DNA from: Dysgonomonadaceae bacterium zrk40 | GTDB taxonomy: Bacteria > Bacteroidota > Bacteroidia > Bacteroidales > Dysgonomonadaceae | Length of the DNA stretch: 64,000 bases | Assembly: GCA_016916535.1 (NCBI GenBank) | Contig: CP070276.1 | Span: 434,001 to 498,000 of the forward strand | Reading direction: 5' to 3' | Part shown: piece after piece, positions 9,747 to 19,246 of the stretch | How the letters are laid out: every line of letters starts with the position of its first letter | How positions within the stretch are numbered: position 1 is the stretch's first letter | Position numbers and translations under genes: made by a program | The notes under the pieces: model-generated | What the model was told of the DNA's origin: nothing | Databases searched by the model: none | The model's input: only the letters and a program-made list of their open reading frames with translations

Positions 9747-10409
9747 ATGAGCAAAAAACAATCACCCAAAAGCCTCTTCGGGGGCCACATCATCAAAAAC
9801 CTGCTGATGATGGCAGCCGCTGCACTGCTGCTGGCACTGCTGGCACTGCTGTTTCTCAGCATATACACCCGGCATGGGCAACAAGTGGAGATCCCGCCAC
9901 TGGAAGGATTGCAGGCTGAGGAGGCCAACAGGTTGCTGCATGCCAAAGGACTGCATGCGGAGATTGTGGACTCCGTCTATTTCCGCGACGGGGTGCCGGG
10001 AGCCATCATCGATCAAACACCCAAGGCCGGCAACAAGGTGAAGGAGGGGCGTGCCATCTACATCACCATCTACTCCCGCACCCCTCAGATGGTTTCTGTA
10101 CCGGAGCTGGTCGACTTTTCCACGCGGCAGGCCACGGCGATGCTCACCTCCATGGGTTTCAACCAGATTGCAATTGAAGAGATCCCGGCAGAGTATGCCG
10201 GCCTGGTGGTAGCTGTCAAATACCTTGGCAGAACGCTGGCAGCAGAAGAGAAGATACCGGCAGCCTCACCACTCACATTGGTGGTGACGAAAGCATTCGA
10301 AAGAGACACACTGTCGATGGAGAACGATTACAACACTCCCCCAGAGCTACCAACCAACGGGCAACAAGCCCCTGGTGGCGGGGGAAGCATCGATGACACC
10401 TTTTTTTAA
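9747..10409 (+). CDS. PASTA-domain membrane protein
   Basis: A 220-residue protein: short basic cytoplasmic tail, one transmembrane helix (about 16-40, rich in alanine and leucine), then two PASTA domains outside (about 44-110 and 114-182), and a glycine/proline-rich acidic tail ending SIDDTFF. PASTA domains bind peptidoglycan stems or beta-lactams in kinases and penicillin-binding proteins; here no kinase or transpeptidase domain is attached. The gene leads a run with rluD, ddl and an acyltransferase, which is common in Bacteroidales and suggests a cell-wall link. Start chosen at 9747 because of the promoter box at 9701-9708. Confidence 0.88.
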   Translation: MSKKQSPKSLFGGHIIKNLLMMAAAALLLALLALLFLSIYTRHGQQVEIPPLEGLQAEEANRLLHAKGLHAEIVDSVYFRDGVPGAIIDQTPKAGNKVKEGRAIYITIYSRTPQMVSVPELVDFSTRQATAMLTSMGFNQIAIEEIPAEYAGLVVAVKYLGRTLAAEEKIPAASPLTLVVTKAFERDTLSMENDYNTPPELPTNGQQAPGGGGSIDDTFF

Positions 10410-10420
10410 AGTGCCGACTT

Positions 10421-11500
10421 GTGACTATCAACCAATTGGATGAAAACGAATTGCTTCCCGAGGAAGAGATCTTTGACGAAGAGAACCGGGAGGATGGACA
10501 ACGATACGAACACTTTCGATTCGTGGCCGACAAGGGACAAAGCCTGCTGCGAATCGACAAGTTCCTCTCGGTAAGGATCGAGGGGATCTCACGCAACCGC
10601 ATACAACAGGCAGCAGATGCGGAGTGCATCCTGGTGAACGATGTGCCGGTGAAGGCCAGCTACAAGGTGAAGCCGCTCGATGTGATCTCCGTCGTGATGG
10701 ATCGGCCCCGCCGCGAGCTGTCGATCCTGCCGGAAGATATCCCACTCAACATCGCCTACGAGGATGAGACCGTGATGGTGATCAACAAGCCGGCTGGCCT
10801 GGTGGTGCACCCCGGGCACGGCAACTATACCGGCACGCTGGTCAACGCGGTGGCCTTCCACCTTCACAGGGACAACATCAAGGAGTTGGATGACCCACGA
10901 CTGGGACTGGTACACCGCATCGACAAGGATACATCCGGCCTTTTGCTGGTGGCCAAGACCCCCGAGGCGAAGACACACCTCTCGGCACAGTTCTTCAACA
11001 AGGAGACCAAACGGCTCTACGTGGCGCTGGTGTGGGGTAACGTGGCGGAGGATGAAGGCACCATTGAAGGGAACATCGGCCGCGACCCGAGAGACAGGAT
11101 GGTGATGCGCGTCTTCCCGGAAGGAGAGCAGGGCAAGCCGGCGGTGACCCACTACAGGGTACTGGAACGTTTTGGCTACGTCACATTGGTGGAGTGTCGC
11201 CTGGAAACAGGCCGCACCCATCAGATAAGGGTTCACATGAAACAGATCGGACATCCTCTCTTCAACGACGAACGTTACGGGGGGAACGAGGTACTGAGAG
11301 GTACCCATTTTGCCAAGTACAAACAGTTCGTTTACAACTGCTTTGCCCTCTGCCCGCGGCAGTGCCTGCATGCCCGCACGCTGGGATTCATACACCCCGC
11401 CACGGGAGAGGAGATAAACCTGGAGAGCGCCATTCCTGACGACATGCAGCAGGTGATCGACCGCTGGCGCAGCTACACTGCATCGAGAGAGATTGAATAG
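10421..11500 (+). CDS. rluD: RluA/RluD-family 23S rRNA pseudouridine synthase
   Basis: A 359-residue pseudouridine synthase with an acidic N-terminal tail, an S4 RNA-binding domain (about 35-95: RIDKFLSVRIEGISRNRIQQ), and the catalytic domain with GLVHRIDKDTSGLLLVAKT (about 163-181), whose aspartate in HRIDKDTSG is the nucleophile. RTHQIRVHMKQIGHPLFND near 265 is the second family motif. RluD-type enzymes modify helix 69 of 23S rRNA, although RluA-family specificity is hard to assign from sequence. The start codon is GTG at 10421; the first ATG nearby is out of frame. It is 11 bp after the PASTA gene and followed by ddl. Confidence 0.88.
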   Translation: MTINQLDENELLPEEEIFDEENREDGQRYEHFRFVADKGQSLLRIDKFLSVRIEGISRNRIQQAADAECILVNDVPVKASYKVKPLDVISVVMDRPRRELSILPEDIPLNIAYEDETVMVINKPAGLVVHPGHGNYTGTLVNAVAFHLHRDNIKELDDPRLGLVHRIDKDTSGLLLVAKTPEAKTHLSAQFFNKETKRLYVALVWGNVAEDEGTIEGNIGRDPRDRMVMRVFPEGEQGKPAVTHYRVLERFGYVTLVECRLETGRTHQIRVHMKQIGHPLFNDERYGGNEVLRGTHFAKYKQFVYNCFALCPRQCLHARTLGFIHPATGEEINLESAIPDDMQQVIDRWRSYTASREIE

Positions 11501-11532
11501 GTTCAACAGATCATCACACCATATATAAGAGA

Positions 11533-12510
11533 ATGAAACGTAACATTGCCATCATCTGGGGAGGGTACTCCTCCGAAAAAGTGGTCTCCGAGAAAAGCGC
11601 TGCCGGCATATACTCCTTCATGGACAAGGAGCGGTACAACATCTGGAAGGTACGCATCGACCGTAATGAGTGGGTAGCAGAGCACCAGGGAGCGTTGCTC
11701 CCGGTAGACAGAAACGATTTCAGCATCCTCACCGGCGAGGGGAAGGTACGGTTCGACTATGCATACATCACCATTCATGGTACACCGGGAGAAGATGGCA
11801 CCCTGCAGGGATACTTCGACATGACAGGCATCCCCTACTCCAATTGTGGCGTATTGGCATCTGCCCTCACCTTCAACAAGTTCACCTGCAACCACTTCCT
11901 GAAGAACTTCGGCATCGACGTACCGGGATCCATCCTGCTGCGGCGGGAAGACCCGATCACCGCGGATCAGATTGCCGCATCGCTCGGGCTCCCCCTGTTT
12001 GTGAAACCCAATGTCGGGGGATCCAGCTTCGCCACCACCAAGGTGAAGGAAGCAACACAGCTGGAGAAGGCCATTGTTGAAGCGTTCAGCGAAGCATCGG
12101 AGGTGATCGTGGAACAGTTTGTTGCTGGCAGGGAGGTGACCTGCGGCTGTTATGCCTCACACCGGGGATTCACCATGCTGCCGCTTACCGAGGTGGTCAC
12201 CCACAATGAGTTCTTCGACTACAATGCCAAATACAACGGCGAGGTGGAGGAGATCACACCGGCGCCCCTGCCGGAAGCCACCACACGGAACGTGCAGCAA
12301 ATCACAGAGCGCATCTACCGGCTGTTGGGTGCCAGCGGAATTGTTCGTGCCGATTATATCCTGATGGATGAGCGCCCCATCCTGCTGGAGGTGAACACCA
12401 CCCCCGGCATGACACCCACCAGCTTCATTCCGCAACAGGCAGCTGCTGCCGGCATCAGCATGAGTGATCTTTTCACCGAGCTCATTGAATCAGCCTTCAG
12501 GGCACAGTGA
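11533..12510 (+). CDS. ddl: D-alanine--D-alanine ligase
   Basis: Joins two D-alanines with ATP for the peptidoglycan stem peptide, in the cytoplasm. The 325-residue protein has the N-terminal IWGGYSSEKVVSEKSA segment, HGTPGEDGTLQGYF near 79, the ATP-grasp lysine and glycine loop (FVKPNVGGSSFATTKV near 156), and the metal-binding LLEVNTTPGMTPTS near 283. The residue in the YSNCGVLASALTFNK region fits a D-Ala rather than D-Lac ligase, but that is only suggestive. It lies 32 bp after rluD in the same operon. Confidence 0.94.
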   Translation: MKRNIAIIWGGYSSEKVVSEKSAAGIYSFMDKERYNIWKVRIDRNEWVAEHQGALLPVDRNDFSILTGEGKVRFDYAYITIHGTPGEDGTLQGYFDMTGIPYSNCGVLASALTFNKFTCNHFLKNFGIDVPGSILLRREDPITADQIAASLGLPLFVKPNVGGSSFATTKVKEATQLEKAIVEAFSEASEVIVEQFVAGREVTCGCYASHRGFTMLPLTEVVTHNEFFDYNAKYNGEVEEITPAPLPEATTRNVQQITERIYRLLGASGIVRADYILMDERPILLEVNTTPGMTPTSFIPQQAAAAGISMSDLFTELIESAFRAQ

Positions 12511-12537
12511 ATTGCGACATCACAAAAACAAAAGCAC

Positions 12538-13692
12538 ATGGAAACTACCACACCCTCACAATTTGACGACATCCGCCCGCTGCTCGACAGCGAAGTGGAG
12601 GCAACCATTGCGGAGCTGATCGCCGACCCCTACTTCCGGCGGGTTGCCGAACCGTTCATCAAGCCCTTCACCTGGGAGCAGTTCACCGCTACCATGGGTG
12701 CCTGCAAGGAGAAAGAGACGTTCCAGCGATCCATCATCTACCCAGTCATGAAACAGCTGATCGGCAAGACCACCAGCGAGATGAAAGGCTTCGGATGGGA
12801 AGATGCCGACAAGAAGAACGGTATCCTCTACATCTCCAACCACCGCGACATCGTGCTCGACGCCGCCTTCCTCAATATCCTGATGTTCGACAAGGCGATG
12901 TCAACCACTGAGATTGCCATCGGTGACAACCTGCTCATCTATCCCTGGATCGAGAAACTGGTACGCCTCAACAAGAGCTTCATCGTGAAGAGAGGGGTCT
13001 CGGTACGTCAGATGCTCCAGGTCTCGAAGCACCTCTCAGACTACATCCACCATACGTTGACAGAACGTTCTCAATCGATATGGCTTGCACAACGGGAAGG
13101 GAGAGCGAAAGACTCTGACGACAAGACACAAGTCAGCCTGCTGAAGATGCTCACCCTCCACAACAGCAAAGAGCCGCTGGCAACGCTCAGGGAGCTGCGG
13201 ATCACCCCACTGGCCATCTCCTATGAGATTGACCCCTGCGATTACCTCAAGGCAAAAGAGTATCAGCTCAAGCGCGACAATCCCGACTACCGAAAGAGTG
13301 GTGCCGATGATCTGGAAAACATGGTCACCGGCATCACCGGCAACAAGGGAAGGGTTCATTTCCGTATTGGCAACAGCATCAACAAGATGCTGGAATACAT
13401 CCCTGCCGATACACCCAAGAATGAGCTGGTGGAAAAGGTAGCCACCATCATAGACCATGAGATCTACCGCAACTACAGCTTCTTTCCCTGGAACTATCTC
13501 GCCTATGACATGATGAGCGGGGAACGTCGCTTTGCCGGGGAGTACAGCAAGGAGGATCAGGAGGCATTTGAAGCCTACCTGAATGCACAGATCAGCAAGA
13601 TCGACATCCCCAATCGCGACGACGCCTTCCTTCGGGAAAAGATGGTGATGATGTACGGAAATGCGGTAAGAAACAAACTACTGATACCCTAA
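12538..13692 (+). CDS. 1-acylglycerol-3-phosphate acyltransferase-like protein
   Basis: A 384-residue acyltransferase of the PlsC/LPLAT superfamily. The catalytic HX4D motif is visible as SNHRDIVLD near residue 100, and FIVKRGVSVRQ near 147 is the usual substrate-binding block. WLAQREGRAKDSDDKTQ near 180 corresponds to the EGTRS-like block. It is longer than the typical 240-residue PlsC and lacks obvious transmembrane helices, a form seen in Bacteroidales downstream of ddl. The substrate may be a lysophosphatidate or another acyl acceptor of the envelope. It starts 27 bp after ddl. Confidence 0.8.
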   Translation: METTTPSQFDDIRPLLDSEVEATIAELIADPYFRRVAEPFIKPFTWEQFTATMGACKEKETFQRSIIYPVMKQLIGKTTSEMKGFGWEDADKKNGILYISNHRDIVLDAAFLNILMFDKAMSTTEIAIGDNLLIYPWIEKLVRLNKSFIVKRGVSVRQMLQVSKHLSDYIHHTLTERSQSIWLAQREGRAKDSDDKTQVSLLKMLTLHNSKEPLATLRELRITPLAISYEIDPCDYLKAKEYQLKRDNPDYRKSGADDLENMVTGITGNKGRVHFRIGNSINKMLEYIPADTPKNELVEKVATIIDHEIYRNYSFFPWNYLAYDMMSGERRFAGEYSKEDQEAFEAYLNAQISKIDIPNRDDAFLREKMVMMYGNAVRNKLLIP

Positions 13693-13705
13693 TATTGAGA
13701 CGGTG

Positions 13706-14323
13706 ATGAGAAGATCGATGATCCTGACAGCGGCATTGATGCTTTTCATGCTCCTCTCACGATGCAGTGAGGAGCCGGAGCGACTTGAGGATTACCTGGT
13801 CGATATAGCCACACGCGTCAAGGCAGATGAAGGGTGCCGCTACAGGCTGGATAACAATCGTCTGCTGATACCGCGAGAAGGGGAAGAATGCTCCGGCAGC
13901 GACAGGCAGAGGGTCATCCTGAACTACAGCTTCCTGAAAGGAGACACGATACGGGTAAACGCTGTCGGAGAGATCTTCACCGACAGCATCCGCAGCGTCG
14001 GTTATCCTGAAAAGCTGGGGACCGACCCGGTGAAGATCCAGAGCCTGTGGCTGGGAGGAGGATATCTGAATTTAATCGTTGAAACCGAATACCACAGCCA
14101 ACCGCACAAGGTAGCACTCTTCCGCGACAACACCACTGGAACGACAGACCTCTGGTTCAGTCACTCCCGCGACGAAGATCCACCCGGTTACCGGAAGAAG
14201 ATGTATGCCTCCTTCTCACTCGAGGCGCTACAGGGTACAAACAACGGAGATCCCATTTCTTTCCGCCTCTTCATCCAAACCGACAGCGGGATACGCACCT
14301 TTCACTTCACCCTGCCGGGATAG
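13706..14323 (+). CDS. NigD-like lipoprotein
   Basis: A 205-residue exported protein of the NigD-like family found in Bacteroidales, whose founding member is in a bacteriocin-related operon; function is unknown. The N-terminus is a signal with a cysteine at about 20 (LLSRC), so a lipoprotein is likely, although arginine just before the cysteine is unusual. Family-like segments are DYLVDIATR, QRVILNYSFLKGD, GTDPVKIQSLWLGGGYLNLIV and a C-terminal beta domain. The start is ATG at 13706; a GTG one codon earlier is the alternative. It ends the ddl operon and its last 17 bases overlap the convergent TonB_C gene. Confidence 0.75.
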   Translation: MRRSMILTAALMLFMLLSRCSEEPERLEDYLVDIATRVKADEGCRYRLDNNRLLIPREGEECSGSDRQRVILNYSFLKGDTIRVNAVGEIFTDSIRSVGYPEKLGTDPVKIQSLWLGGGYLNLIVETEYHSQPHKVALFRDNTTGTTDLWFSHSRDEDPPGYRKKMYASFSLEALQGTNNGDPISFRLFIQTDSGIRTFHFTLPG

Positions 14324-15161
14324 GCTCCTCGTCAATGGTGAAATCAATTGGCAAAAGACACTTCACGTTCACCTTCTCTCCATCGTTCTCTCCGGGAACC
14401 CAGCGCGGCATCAGTCCCAACACGCGGATAGCCTCGTTGTCGAGTTGCGGATACAACCCCTCAACCACTTCAATGTTGGAGATTGTTCCATCTTTTGCTA
14501 CAATGAAAGAACAGAGGATACGTCCCTCGATGCCCTGTTGGCGTGCCTCTTTCGGGTAGCGGATGTTATGGGCGATAAACTCAGCCAACCCCTCTTCACC
14601 ATACTCATATCGTGGCATCTGATCCACGATGGTGAGTATCTCGTTCTGTTCCATGATATCCGGATCGGTCTTGGCATAAGCACGTGCGGTGGCACTCTCG
14701 GAGGGACGCGTTCTGACGGGTGCCCTGCGGGCCTGCTTGTTCAGCTTGAAATACATCGGCACGTAACTCTCGGCACGCACGATCTCACCGTTGTGCCGTG
14801 CGGGCCGCCAGGGTGGCATCAGCTGGAGTATGCGCAGTGCCTCGGCATCGAGCGACGGATCGGCCCGGTGAATGATGTTGAAGTTGGAGAGCGACCCATC
14901 TTTCTCAACCACAAAGGTGTAAACCACCAGCCCCTGGATGTCGCGTTCGGCAGCCTCGGCAGGATAGCTCAACGTATTGGAGATAAAACGATGCATCTCG
15001 GCGGTGCCGCCGGTGTACAAAGGCAGAAAATCGGGGTCCTCTACCACATGGTTACTGGCAGATAATGGTGGCTCCTGGGCCATCAACATGGATTGCGTTC
15101 CCGTCATGCCGCCAGCCAGCAGGGCTATGGTCAGCAAAAGGGTCATCGAGGGTAACTTCAT
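14307..15161 (-). CDS. Exported protein with two TonB C-terminal domains
   Basis: A 284-residue protein with an N-terminal signal peptide (cleavage likely after SMLMAQ near 29) followed by two TonB_C-like domains, about 48-135 and 190-278. Each has the pattern YP.EA..R.IQG.V...FVV.KDGS.SN and ends in LMP.W.PA..NGE. A true TonB would have an uncleaved anchor and a proline-rich spacer; both are missing, so it is probably a free periplasmic protein. Such tandem TonB_C proteins may sense or bind TonB-box partners, but the role is unknown. Promoter box at 15203-15210. Confidence 0.82.
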   Translation of the reverse strand: MKLPSMTLLLTIALLAGGMTGTQSMLMAQEPPLSASNHVVEDPDFLPLYTGGTAEMHRFISNTLSYPAEAAERDIQGLVVYTFVVEKDGSLSNFNIIHRADPSLDAEALRILQLMPPWRPARHNGEIVRAESYVPMYFKLNKQARRAPVRTRPSESATARAYAKTDPDIMEQNEILTIVDQMPRYEYGEEGLAEFIAHNIRYPKEARQQGIEGRILCSFIVAKDGTISNIEVVEGLYPQLDNEAIRVLGLMPRWVPGENDGEKVNVKCLLPIDFTIDEEPIPAG

Positions 15162-15202
15162 TGGTTCCTATTGGTCTTTTTATGTAATTCGTTATCGCAG
15201 TG

Positions 15203-15210
15203 CAAAGATA
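15203..15210 (-). promoter_or_regulatory. Promoter -7 box for the double TonB_C gene
   Basis: TATCTTTG on the minus strand, exact TAnnTTTG match, 42 bp upstream of the start codon. Confidence 0.68.
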
Positions 15211-15326
15211 ATCAATCCGCACGTTTTACAAAAACCAAACCAAAACTGTAGCTGGATTGCACACGATTTCAATGAAATCGGACAAAGAAACAATCCGGAG
15301 CTATATAAATATCGTTTCAAATAGCG

Positions 15327-15334
15327 TATCTTTG
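15327..15334 (+). promoter_or_regulatory. Promoter -7 box for typA
   Basis: TATCTTTG, exact TAnnTTTG match, 21 bp upstream of the ATG at 15355. An upstream in-frame GTG at 15334 overlaps the box and is therefore rejected as start. Confidence 0.72.
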
Positions 15335-15354
15335 TGCCCTCAAAAGATTGTTTT

Positions 15355-17157
15355 ATGCAAAATATCCGTAATATCGCCATCATTGCCCACGTGGATCATG
15401 GCAAGACTACCCTGGTGGACAAAATGCTCATGGCCGGTCACCTCTTCCGCGACAACCAGCAACAGGAAGATCTGTTCCTCGACAACAACGACCTGGAGCG
15501 GGAGCGTGGCATCACCATCCTCTCAAAGAACGTATCCATAAGATATAACGACACCAAGATCAACATCATCGACACACCGGGACACGCCGACTTCGGCGGG
15601 GAGGTGGAGCGGGTACTCAACATGGCCGACGGCTGCCTGCTGGTGGTCGACGCCTTCGAGGGACCGATGCCCCAGACACGGTTCGTGCTGCAGAAAGCAC
15701 TCGAAATAGGGCTGAAGCCGGTGCTGGTGATCAACAAGGTGGACAAGCCAAACTGCCGCCCCGAGGAGGTGCAGGAGAAGGTGTTCGACCTGATGTTCAG
15801 TCTCGATGCCACTGAGGAACAGCTCGACTTCCCCACCATCTACGGCTCTGCGAAACAGGGGTGGATGTCGGACGACTGGAAGAAACCTTCCGACAACATC
15901 CTCCCGTTGCTCGACAGCATCATTCGTCATATCCCCGCCCCTAAGATGCGGGAGGGCACCCCCCAGCTGCTGATCACCTCACTCGACTACTCCAACTACG
16001 TAGGACGTATCGCCGTGGGACGCGTGCACCGCGGCACCCTTCTCTCCGGCAAGGATTATGCCCTCTGCAAAAGGGACGGCAGCATCAAGAAGACAAGAAT
16101 CAAGGAACTGAACCTGTTCGAGGGACTGGGCCGGGCGAAGGTGGAATCGGTGAGCTCGGGCGACATCTGTGCCCTGATCGGCATTGACGGCTTCGAGATT
16201 GGCGACAGCATCACCGACCTGGAGAAGCCGGAGCCACTCGATCCGATTGCGATCGATGAACCCACCATGTCGATGCTCTTCACCATCAACAACTCACCCT
16301 TCTACGGTCAGGATGGCAAGTTTGTCACCTCCCGTCATATCTACGACCGCCTGTTGCGGGAGCTGGACAAGAACCTGGCTCTGCGGGTAGAGGAGACCGG
16401 CAATGCCGACTCCTGGATTGTCTTTGGTCGTGGCGTGCTGCACCTCTCGGTGCTAATCGAGACCATGCGTCGCGAAGGATATGAGCTGCAGGTAGGGCAG
16501 CCACAGGTAATCATCAAGCAGATCGGCGGCGAGGATTGCGAGCCGGTGGAGCAGTTGACAGTAAACCTACCGGAAGAGTCGGCCAGTAAGGTGATCGACA
16601 TCATCACCCGCCGCAAAGGAGAGATGCTCTCGATGGAGAGCAAGGGAGAGCGCATGCACATGGAGTTCACCATCCCCTCACGCGGCATCATCGGTCTCAA
16701 CAACTACGTGCTCACCCTCTCCGCCGGAGAGGCGATCATGGCACACCGCTTCCTGGAGTACCAGCCCTGGAAGGGGAACATCGAGAAGCGGCAGAACGGC
16801 TCCATCATTGCCGGCGAGGGGGGTAACGCCTATGCCTATGCACTCGACAAGCTGCAGGACCGCGGCCGTTTCTTCATCGAGCCCCAGACCGATGTATACC
16901 AGGGACAGGTGGTGGGTGAACACAGCAAAGAGGGCGACCTGGTGGTGAACGTTACCAAGTCGAAGAAGCTGACCAACGTACGGGCATCCGGTACAGACGA
17001 CAAGGCACAGCTGGCCCCGCCTGTTGTCTTCAGCCTGGAGGAGGCTCTCGAATATATCAAGGAGGATGAATATGTGGAGGTGACCCCTCACTTCATGCGT
17101 ATCCGCAAGATATTGCTCGACGAGACCGAGCGCAAGCGTGCTTCGAAGAAAGGATAA
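15355..17157 (+). CDS. typA: Ribosome-associated translational GTPase TypA/BipA
   Basis: A 600-residue GTPase related to EF-G and LepA that binds ribosomes and supports growth under cold and other stress. G motifs: AHVDHGKTT (10-18), the RERGIT switch I near 46, [15 protein letters not shown] near 72, and NKVDKP near 129. Domain II is around 205-290, followed by the EF-G-like domain with the [20 protein letters not shown] segment near 442 and a TypA-specific C-terminal domain from about 480. Start chosen as ATG 15355, giving [14 protein letters not shown]. It is monocistronic with its own promoter and terminator. Confidence 0.95.
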   Translation: MQNIRNIAIIAHVDHGKTTLVDKMLMAGHLFRDNQQQEDLFLDNNDLERERGITILSKNVSIRYNDTKINIIDTPGHADFGGEVERVLNMADGCLLVVDAFEGPMPQTRFVLQKALEIGLKPVLVINKVDKPNCRPEEVQEKVFDLMFSLDATEEQLDFPTIYGSAKQGWMSDDWKKPSDNILPLLDSIIRHIPAPKMREGTPQLLITSLDYSNYVGRIAVGRVHRGTLLSGKDYALCKRDGSIKKTRIKELNLFEGLGRAKVESVSSGDICALIGIDGFEIGDSITDLEKPEPLDPIAIDEPTMSMLFTINNSPFYGQDGKFVTSRHIYDRLLRELDKNLALRVEETGNADSWIVFGRGVLHLSVLIETMRREGYELQVGQPQVIIKQIGGEDCEPVEQLTVNLPEESASKVIDIITRRKGEMLSMESKGERMHMEFTIPSRGIIGLNNYVLTLSAGEAIMAHRFLEYQPWKGNIEKRQNGSIIAGEGGNAYAYALDKLQDRGRFFIEPQTDVYQGQVVGEHSKEGDLVVNVTKSKKLTNVRASGTDDKAQLAPPVVFSLEEALEYIKEDEYVEVTPHFMRIRKILLDETERKRASKKG

Positions 17158-17158
17158 G

Positions 17159-17203
17159 AAAAAAGAGCATGCCGCCCGCATCTGAAATCAGATGGGCGGC
17201 ATG
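17159..17203 (-). terminator. Terminator hairpin of folE
   Basis: CATGCCGCC(CG)CATCTGA (17168-17185) pairs with TCAGATGGGCGGCATG (17188-17203), a long stem with a 2-nt bulge. Read on the minus strand it is followed by a T-rich tract, so it terminates folE. It starts only about 11 bp after the typA stop. Confidence 0.8.
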
Positions 17204-17210
17204 AAAGAAC

Positions 17211-17245
17211 AAGCGTCTGTTGCCAAGTGCAACGACGCTTTTTTA
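17211..17245 (+). terminator. Terminator of typA overlapping the folE stop
   Basis: AAGCGTC..TTGC and GCAA.GACGCTT form an interrupted stem around a 5-nt loop, followed by TTTTTTATTTT on the plus strand. The T-tract runs into the folE stop codon (17243-17245), so the two genes' ends are packed together. Confidence 0.8.
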
Positions 17246-17815
17246 TTTTATCAGGTTGATAAACTCCTCGCGGGTTTTCTGTTCCCCGAAGACACCGGTG
17301 AAGTCAGATGTGGTGGTGATGGAATGTTGCTTCTCCACACCACGCATCTGCATACACATGTGCTGTGCTTCTATCACCACCATCACCCCCATTGGGTTGA
17401 GGGTTTTCTGGATGCACTCCTTGATCTGGGTGGTGAGGCGCTCCTGTACCTGCAGGCGACGGGCAAAGACATCCACCACACGGGCAATCTTGCTCAGTCC
17501 GGTAATGTATCCATTGGGAATGTAAGCCACATGAGCCTTCCCGAAAAATGGCAGCATGTGATGCTCGCACATGGAGAAGAGATCGATATCCTTCACAATC
17601 ACCATCTGCCGATAGTTCTCCCTGAAAAGGGCGGAGCGGAGGATCTCCTCCGGATCCTGCCAGTAACCCCTGGTAAGGTACTGCATTGCCTTGGCCACTC
17701 GTTGTGGCGTCTTCACCAGTCCCTCGCGATCAGTATCCTCTCCCAGCAAGGTGAGGATCTCCTGCATGTGATCCGCTATCAGGTTGCGGTTCTTTTCTAT
17801 TTCTTCTGATGACAT
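17243..17815 (-). CDS. folE: GTP cyclohydrolase I
   Basis: Converts GTP to 7,8-dihydroneopterin triphosphate, the entry to folate synthesis. The 190-residue protein has the zinc and active-site motif [23 protein letters not shown] (about 92-114), the [22 protein letters not shown] block, and a late cysteine-containing [10 protein letters not shown] segment that supplies the second zinc ligand. Length is as expected for a type I enzyme. It is the last gene of the DUF1599, DoxX, tpiA, SPOR, folE minus-strand series, 25 bp after the SPOR gene. Confidence 0.95.
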   Translation of the reverse strand: MSSEEIEKNRNLIADHMQEILTLLGEDTDREGLVKTPQRVAKAMQYLTRGYWQDPEEILRSALFRENYRQMVIVKDIDLFSMCEHHMLPFFGKAHVAYIPNGYITGLSKIARVVDVFARRLQVQERLTTQIKECIQKTLNPMGVMVVIEAQHMCMQMRGVEKQHSITTTSDFTGVFGEQKTREEFINLIK

Positions 17816-17840
17816 CTGATTTCTTTGTTGTAGGCTTTTC

Positions 17841-18368
17841 TTATTCTTCGCCCGAGGGGGTACTGTGTACCGGTATCTTAACCTCGTCCACCACGATATA
17901 CATCTCCCTTCCGAAGGAGGGAAATGCCCTGCGTATCTCCTGCATCACCTCTTCAGCCTCTCCACGCTTTTCGAAGTTCCCCACCCGCAACCTCCAGAAG
18001 GGAGTATCAAACATCACCACCGTCTCATGCTGCGGAAATGCATTGTGAATCAGTTGCTGCTTGCGTGTGGCTTCGTTGCGTGAGGTGCGTTGGTTGTTGC
18101 CTGAGAAAGCCTGTATCTTGTAACCCCGCATCTTGTAATATTGCGTCGACCCGTCGGCAGAGGTATAAACAGGTCGTGTGGGTGCCATGGAGCGTCCCAG
18201 CACACCGCTGATACGTTCATCTTCGTAGACCCTCACGTGTCCCTTGCCGGGCTGATCACTGTTTAGCTCCTGAAGAATCTGATTCTTGGGAGATGTCTGT
18301 TGACCGTAGAGTGTGGTTGTCAGGAGTGACATCAACAGAAAAGAGAGGATAATGGGCAATCGCTGCAT
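17841..18368 (-). CDS. SPOR-domain exported protein
   Basis: A 175-residue protein with a signal peptide (cleavage near LYGQQ, about residue 21) and a C-terminal SPOR domain (about 85-160: [18 protein letters not shown] and [20 protein letters not shown]), which binds denuded glycan strands at division sites in other bacteria. Start set at ATG 18368: a TACCTTTG promoter box covers 18381-18388, so an upstream start at 18383 would lie inside the promoter. It lies 25 bp before folE. Confidence 0.85.
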   Translation of the reverse strand: MQRLPIILSFLLMSLLTTTLYGQQTSPKNQILQELNSDQPGKGHVRVYEDERISGVLGRSMAPTRPVYTSADGSTQYYKMRGYKIQAFSGNNQRTSRNEATRKQQLIHNAFPQHETVVMFDTPFWRLRVGNFEKRGEAEEVMQEIRRAFPSFGREMYIVVDEVKIPVHSTPSGEE

Positions 18369-18380
18369 CACTTTTTTCTG

Positions 18381-18388
18381 CAAAGGTA
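18381..18388 (-). promoter_or_regulatory. Promoter -7 box for the SPOR-folE pair
   Basis: TACCTTTG on the minus strand, exact TAnnTTTG match, 12 bp upstream of the ATG at 18368. It decides the start of the SPOR gene. Confidence 0.65.
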
Positions 18389-18395
18389 AAGAATT

Positions 18396-18422
18396 ACCAC
18401 AGATTCGGTCTGAATCTGTGGT
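18396..18422 (-). terminator. Hairpin after tpiA
   Basis: A perfect 11-bp inverted repeat (ACCACAGATTC and its complement, 5-nt loop) 17 bp after the tpiA stop. On the minus strand only a weak T-rich stretch (AATTCTTTACC) follows, so termination may be partial. It separates tpiA from the SPOR promoter. Confidence 0.6.
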
Positions 18423-18439
18423 AAAAAACTGTTAACGGC

Positions 18440-19195
18440 TTAAAATGCCTCAATGATCGGCATGAACTTGTCTACACCCAGTGAGGCACCGCCAATAAGG
18501 CCGCCATCCACGTCGGGGTTCGAGAAGAGTTCCTTCGCATTGGAAGCATTGCAGCTGCCACCGTAAAGGATAGAGGTGTTATCTGCCACCTCAGCACCAT
18601 ACTTCTCGGTGAGGGTGCTGCGAATGAAGGCATGCATCTCCTGTGCCTGCGCGGCAGAGGCAGTCTTGCCGGTACCAATCGCCCATACCGGCTCATAGGC
18701 CAGCACAATCTTGCCGAAATCCTCGGCGGAGAGATCAAACAAGGAGGCTTCGATCTGTGATTTCACCACCTCAAAATGTTTTTCCGATTCTCTCTCTTCC
18801 AATACCTCACCAATGCAGAAGATGGGGGTCAGGCCGTTGGCAAGCGCCAGCAACACTTTCTCCTTGAGGATCTGCGGTGTCTCGTGGTAATAGGCGCGAC
18901 GTTCGCTGTGTCCCAGGATCACATAGTTGGCACCGGTAGATGCTATCATCTCGGCCGACACCTCACCGGTATAGGCTCCGGAGGCCTTGTCGGCACAATT
19001 CTGTGCGGCAACGCCTATAGGGCTGCCGGCAACTGTTTCCACTACTCCGGCAAGGTGAATAAATGGAGTTCCTACAACCACGTCGCAGTTCAACAACTTA
19101 CCCTTCAGGGCATCATTCAGTTCCTTGGCCAATGCCACTCCTTCCTGCAGGTTCTTGTTCATCTTCCAGTTTCCTGCCACAATGTTTTTTCTCAT
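18440..19195 (-). CDS. tpiA: Triosephosphate isomerase
   Basis: Interconverts dihydroxyacetone phosphate and glyceraldehyde 3-phosphate in glycolysis. The 251-residue protein has all active-site pieces: GNWKMN with the catalytic lysine (about 12), the ILGHSERR histidine (about 98), [12 protein letters not shown] with the catalytic glutamate and flexible lid (about 168-179), and LYGGSCNA and GLIGGASLG phosphate loops. Start at ATG 19195 gives the canonical [13 protein letters not shown]. An insertion sequence lies immediately upstream, and no clear -7 box was found between it and the gene. Confidence 0.95.
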   Translation of the reverse strand: MRKNIVAGNWKMNKNLQEGVALAKELNDALKGKLLNCDVVVGTPFIHLAGVVETVAGSPIGVAAQNCADKASGAYTGEVSAEMIASTGANYVILGHSERRAYYHETPQILKEKVLLALANGLTPIFCIGEVLEERESEKHFEVVKSQIEASLFDLSAEDFGKIVLAYEPVWAIGTGKTASAAQAQEMHAFIRSTLTEKYGAEVADNTSILYGGSCNASNAKELFSNPDVDGGLIGGASLGVDKFMPIIEAF

Positions 19196-19246
19196 ATTCT
19201 TACTTTTATCAATACTTCGGTAAATATTCAATTAACTAATTAAAAT

